Virus record (IMG/VR): IMGVR_UViG_3300042010_000084
Coordinates: 1 to 40,062 of that record
DNA from: a virus
Reading direction: 5' to 3' (one strand)
DNA: 40,062 nt
This document shows positions 37,804 to 40,062 of the stretch, piece after piece. How positions within the stretch are numbered: position 1 is the first letter of the stretch; each line of letters opens with the position of its first letter. The notes beneath the pieces were generated by a model. The model made no database searches and was not told the origin of the DNA. It saw only the letters and a list, made by a program, of their open reading frames with translations. The position numbers and the translations under genes were made by a program.

Positions 37804-39341
37804 AACGCTTCCTCATTCTCCTGCTGGCGCTGGCCGGGATCTCCTCCGGCCAGATCATCAGACCCACCCCGGTCACCTCGGCGGACCTTGCGACCAAGCA
37901 ACCGCTCGACGCCGCGCTTACGGCTTTGGCCGCCGGCAGCGACTTCGTGCGATTCTCCGGCCCGACGACCAGCGTTAAAGTCTTCACGCTGCCGGATGCG
38001 TCCTCGACGATCCTCGTCAGTGGCGGGGCGCTCGGCACGCCTTCTTCGGCAACTCTGACGAACGCCACCGGGCTGCCGATTTCAACCGGCGTTTCCGGCT
38101 TGGGAACCAACGTGGCGACCGCGCTCGGTGTCAACGTCGGTTCGGCTGGTTCGATCGTCGTGAATGGCGGCGTCCTCGGGACTCCATCCAGCGGCACGCT
38201 CACCAATGCGACTGGCCTCCCTGTCTCCACCGGAATCAGCGGGCTAGGAACCGGGGTCGCCACCGCGCTGGCGGTCAATACCGGATCGGCGGGCGCTCCC
38301 GTGCTTTTTGACGGAGCGGGCGGAACCCCCACGAGTATTACCCTCACCAACGGCACGGGGTTGCCGGTATCGACGGGGATCAGCGGCTTAGGCACTGGCG
38401 TCGCCACTTTCCTCGCCACGCCCTCGAGCGCCAACCTGAGAAGCGCGATCACGGACGAGACTGGAACGGGAGTGGCGGTTTTCGCGGACACTCCCACATT
38501 CGTCACCCGGACAAATTCGCCGATCTATCGAGGCACCGGCACCGACGTCGTGGTTCAAGACGGATCGGGCAATCAGGCATTCCGCAGTGTCAACTCGACC
38601 ACCTGGACCGACGCGGCGACGGGGCAATACTTTCAGGTCGGCGCGCAGGGCGGAAACGCGATTTTCACCAGTGCCAACGCGGTAAATTTCGGCCGGTTCG
38701 CCAACTTCACGGAATCCTTTCAAATCAGCTCCGGGGCGCGAGCCACCACGCCCATCCCAAGCGGTCGATTTGACATCATCAATTCCTCCGTTGCTCGCGT
38801 ATTCAACGTCACCAATGAAGGAATGGTAGCGTCGGCCACCGGCACCACTTCCAAGCTGGTCCGTCTCGGCGGAAAGATCAAAGAGTTCTACGCGGACGCT
38901 GGCAACAGCGGCACGTCCGAGACGGACCTTTACAGCTACACGACCGAGGCAGGGCTGCTTTCCAACAACGGCGAGACAATCACTGCAACCTACGGCGGCA
39001 GCTTCGTCGATTCCGGCGGCACGGCTACGCGTCAGCTAAAGCTCTACTTTGGAGGAACCGCTATTGCGGACTTCGGCGCATTGACGATTTCTGGAGCCGC
39101 AAGCTGGACTATGCGATGCTCCTTGATCCGTGTTAGCTCAACAGTCGTCCGGTATGAGGCAAGCCTGACGTCCGGCGGGATCACTACGGTCATTCCTCCC
39201 GCTGTCGGTGAGCTTACGGGGCTCACGCTGTCCAATACCAACATCCTAAAGATCACCGGAACCGCCTCCGGTGCGGGCGCGGCTACGAACGATATCGTCG
39301 CCAAAATGGGCGCGGTTTATTACTGGCCCGCTTCTCTCTGA
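37800..39341 (+). CDS. Repeat-containing tail fibre with N-terminal signal peptide
   Basis: The protein has 513 residues. The N-terminus MKRFLILLLALAGISSGQ is a good Sec signal peptide, with possible cleavage near residue 17. Residues about 75-215 hold three copies of a roughly 48-residue unit (GTPSSGTLTNATGLPVSTGI, then SGLGTGVATAL), a repeat common in phage fibres. The C-terminal 150 residues (KIKEFYADAGNSGTSETDLY to YYWPASL) match a widespread phage fibre tip domain. A virion protein with a secretion signal is odd. It may be exported to the host surface, or the leader may be a remnant of horizontal exchange. Confidence 0.7.
   Translation: MKRFLILLLALAGISSGQIIRPTPVTSADLATKQPLDAALTALAAGSDFVRFSGPTTSVKVFTLPDASSTILVSGGALGTPSSATLTNATGLPISTGVSGLGTNVATALGVNVGSAGSIVVNGGVLGTPSSGTLTNATGLPVSTGISGLGTGVATALAVNTGSAGAPVLFDGAGGTPTSITLTNGTGLPVSTGISGLGTGVATFLATPSSANLRSAITDETGTGVAVFADTPTFVTRTNSPIYRGTGTDVVVQDGSGNQAFRSVNSTTWTDAATGQYFQVGAQGGNAIFTSANAVNFGRFANFTESFQISSGARATTPIPSGRFDIINSSVARVFNVTNEGMVASATGTTSKLVRLGGKIKEFYADAGNSGTSETDLYSYTTEAGLLSNNGETITATYGGSFVDSGGTATRQLKLYFGGTAIADFGALTISGAASWTMRCSLIRVSSTVVRYEASLTSGGITTVIPPAVGELTGLTLSNTNILKITGTASGAGAATNDIVAKMGAVYYWPASL
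38022..38440 (+). repeat. Three in-frame 144-base tandem repeats in the fibre
   Basis: Units begin near 38022, 38166 and 38310 and encode the GTPSS-TLTNATGLPxSTG repeat. The first two are 48 codons long. The third is shorter at its end, and its sequence has diverged (GTPTSITLTNGTG). Such repeats are prone to copy-number change and recombination. Confidence 0.8.
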
Positions 39342-39346
39342 TTCTC

Positions 39347-40062
39347 ATGTCCGTCATCCCCACATTCTCGCCCGAGCAACAGGCATTCCTTCGCGGCATC
39401 ATCGGAGCCGCATCCATCGTCGAAAACGATCCGGCCCGCTTCTGCGAACTGGACATCGCGGACGGAAATCAGAGCTGCACGCATCCGAGTTGGCTTTACG
39501 AACCCGAAGGCTGGAACGGCTTCCAGCATTGGATGGCCGCCACGCCGTTCCCGTCCACCGCCCGCGAAAATCCTCACTTGTGGTGTTCGCATGACGGCGA
39601 CGAGTGGATCACGCCGCCGGGCGCGTCCAACCCGGTGATGCAGCCGGGCGTCATCAACGGCCACAACTTCACCGCCTTTTCCGATCCGTGCATTGGAATC
39701 CTGCACACCAGCGTTGCGGGCGTGGGCGACGCCGGGGACATGGTGATGGTGGCTCGCCCGATGTATCCTTCCAAGGAGGGGATTTATTTCAAAACCACCA
39801 AGGACGGCGTGACGTGGAGCGACTACGTCGAAATGCTCTACGCGGACCGGCCCGGCGACACCGGCTACGCGCTGCTATCGCCATCATGGGTTCAAGAAGA
39901 CGACGGCACGTTCACGCTGTGGATTTGCACCGGCACCGGCATGACCAAGCAAACCAGCGCGGACATGCGCAACTGGTCCTCTCCGGTCGCCTGCACGTTC
40001 CAGCACTCGCTGGTCAATGAAGTCTGGCACGCCACGGTCAAGAAGCGCGACGGCATCTATTA
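39347..40062 (+). CDS. Spike/receptor-binding protein, N-terminal part (continues at 1-988)
   Basis: The ATG at 39347 is five bases past the fibre stop. The frame starts MSVIPTFSPEQQAFLRGIIG and runs open to the window end, then continues without a break into bases 1-988 once the 249-base overlap is removed. The N-terminal 30 residues may attach to the fibre. The beta-propeller begins near residue 60 with CSHDGDEWITPPG and continues with KTTKDGVTWSDYV. The two mismatches between the overlap copies fall in this gene: one is silent (Pro) and one changes Ala to Thr in LWICTGxGM. Confidence 0.78.
   Translation, partial: MSVIPTFSPEQQAFLRGIIGAASIVENDPARFCELDIADGNQSCTHPSWLYEPEGWNGFQHWMAATPFPSTARENPHLWCSHDGDEWITPPGASNPVMQPGVINGHNFTAFSDPCIGILHTSVAGVGDAGDMVMVARPMYPSKEGIYFKTTKDGVTWSDYVEMLYADRPGDTGYALLSPSWVQEDDGTFTLWICTGTGMTKQTSADMRNWSSPVACTFQHSLVNEVWHATVKKRDGIY
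39814..40062. repeat. Terminal overlap, right copy
   Basis: Same 249 bases as 1-249 with two substitutions (39883 A versus C, 39935 A versus G). It marks the point where the circular map closes. The unit length without the overlap is 39813 bases. Confidence 0.93.

Noticed and set aside
1-40062. Physical direct terminal repeats as in T7
   Set aside because: The repeated ends cut through the middle of the spike gene and differ at two positions. Assembly overlap of a circular map explains this better. A true terminal repeat would normally lie between genes.
1-40062. CRISPR array, insertion sequences or a toxin-antitoxin pair
   Set aside because: No spaced repeat series, no transposase motif and no adjacent toxin-like partner for the ribbon-helix-helix protein were found by reading.

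Overview
The window holds one essentially complete genome of a tailed phage with short-tail (podovirus, T7-like) virion architecture. Every gene I can support is on the + strand. The first 249 bases recur at the end (39814-40062) with two mismatches, and a receptor-binding gene runs across the join (39347 to the end, then 1-988). The molecule was therefore assembled as a circle of about 39.8 kb and cut inside that gene. The host is inferred only. The sequence is GC-rich, most starts lack a Shine-Dalgarno sequence, and the phage encodes a protein with a PEP-CTERM sorting tail. This points to a Gram-negative bacterium with an exosortase system, with Verrucomicrobiota as my best guess.

Layout. 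Positions 1-988 hold the end of a beta-propeller/C1q-like spike. Positions 985-2308 are a compact lysis cassette: small membrane proteins, a lipoprotein, a YkuD-like candidate endolysin and a membrane/coiled-coil protein, mostly joined by start-stop overlaps. Positions 2309-2402 are an AT-rich intergenic hairpin with integron attC-like R boxes, probably also the early promoter region. Positions 2403-9205 are early genes: a ribbon-helix-helix regulator, small proteins, the PEP-CTERM protein, a recombination pair (annealing-protein candidate plus RecE-like nuclease), a C39-like peptidase fold, an integron-integrase-type tyrosine recombinase and RusA. A strong intrinsic terminator follows (9329-9384). 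Positions 9388-15088 hold an ASCH protein, a replication initiator and DnaC-like loader, an AP2 protein, two tandem DnaA domain-IV proteins and many small unknowns. Positions 15119-15282 carry two tRNA-like elements with abnormal anticodon arms.

Positions 15458-35618 are the packaging and virion block: wHTH regulator, small and large terminase, portal, Bbp19-like protein, scaffold, capsid, tail tubular proteins A and B, a cupin, and three internal virion proteins of 158, 670 and 2056 residues. From 35679 to the end are the tail-fibre genes, including one with a secretion signal peptide.

No DNA polymerase, RNA polymerase or primase is recognisable. The initiator, the loader and the DnaA-like proteins suggest that the host replisome is recruited and host RNA polymerase is used. 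The recombinase implies possible integration, but no clear CI-type repressor is seen. The most unusual points are the phage PEP-CTERM protein lying one UGA in frame behind a membrane protein, the IntI-type integrase together with an attC-like site, the tandem DnaA domain-IV proteins, the terminator abutting a start codon, and the odd tRNAs.
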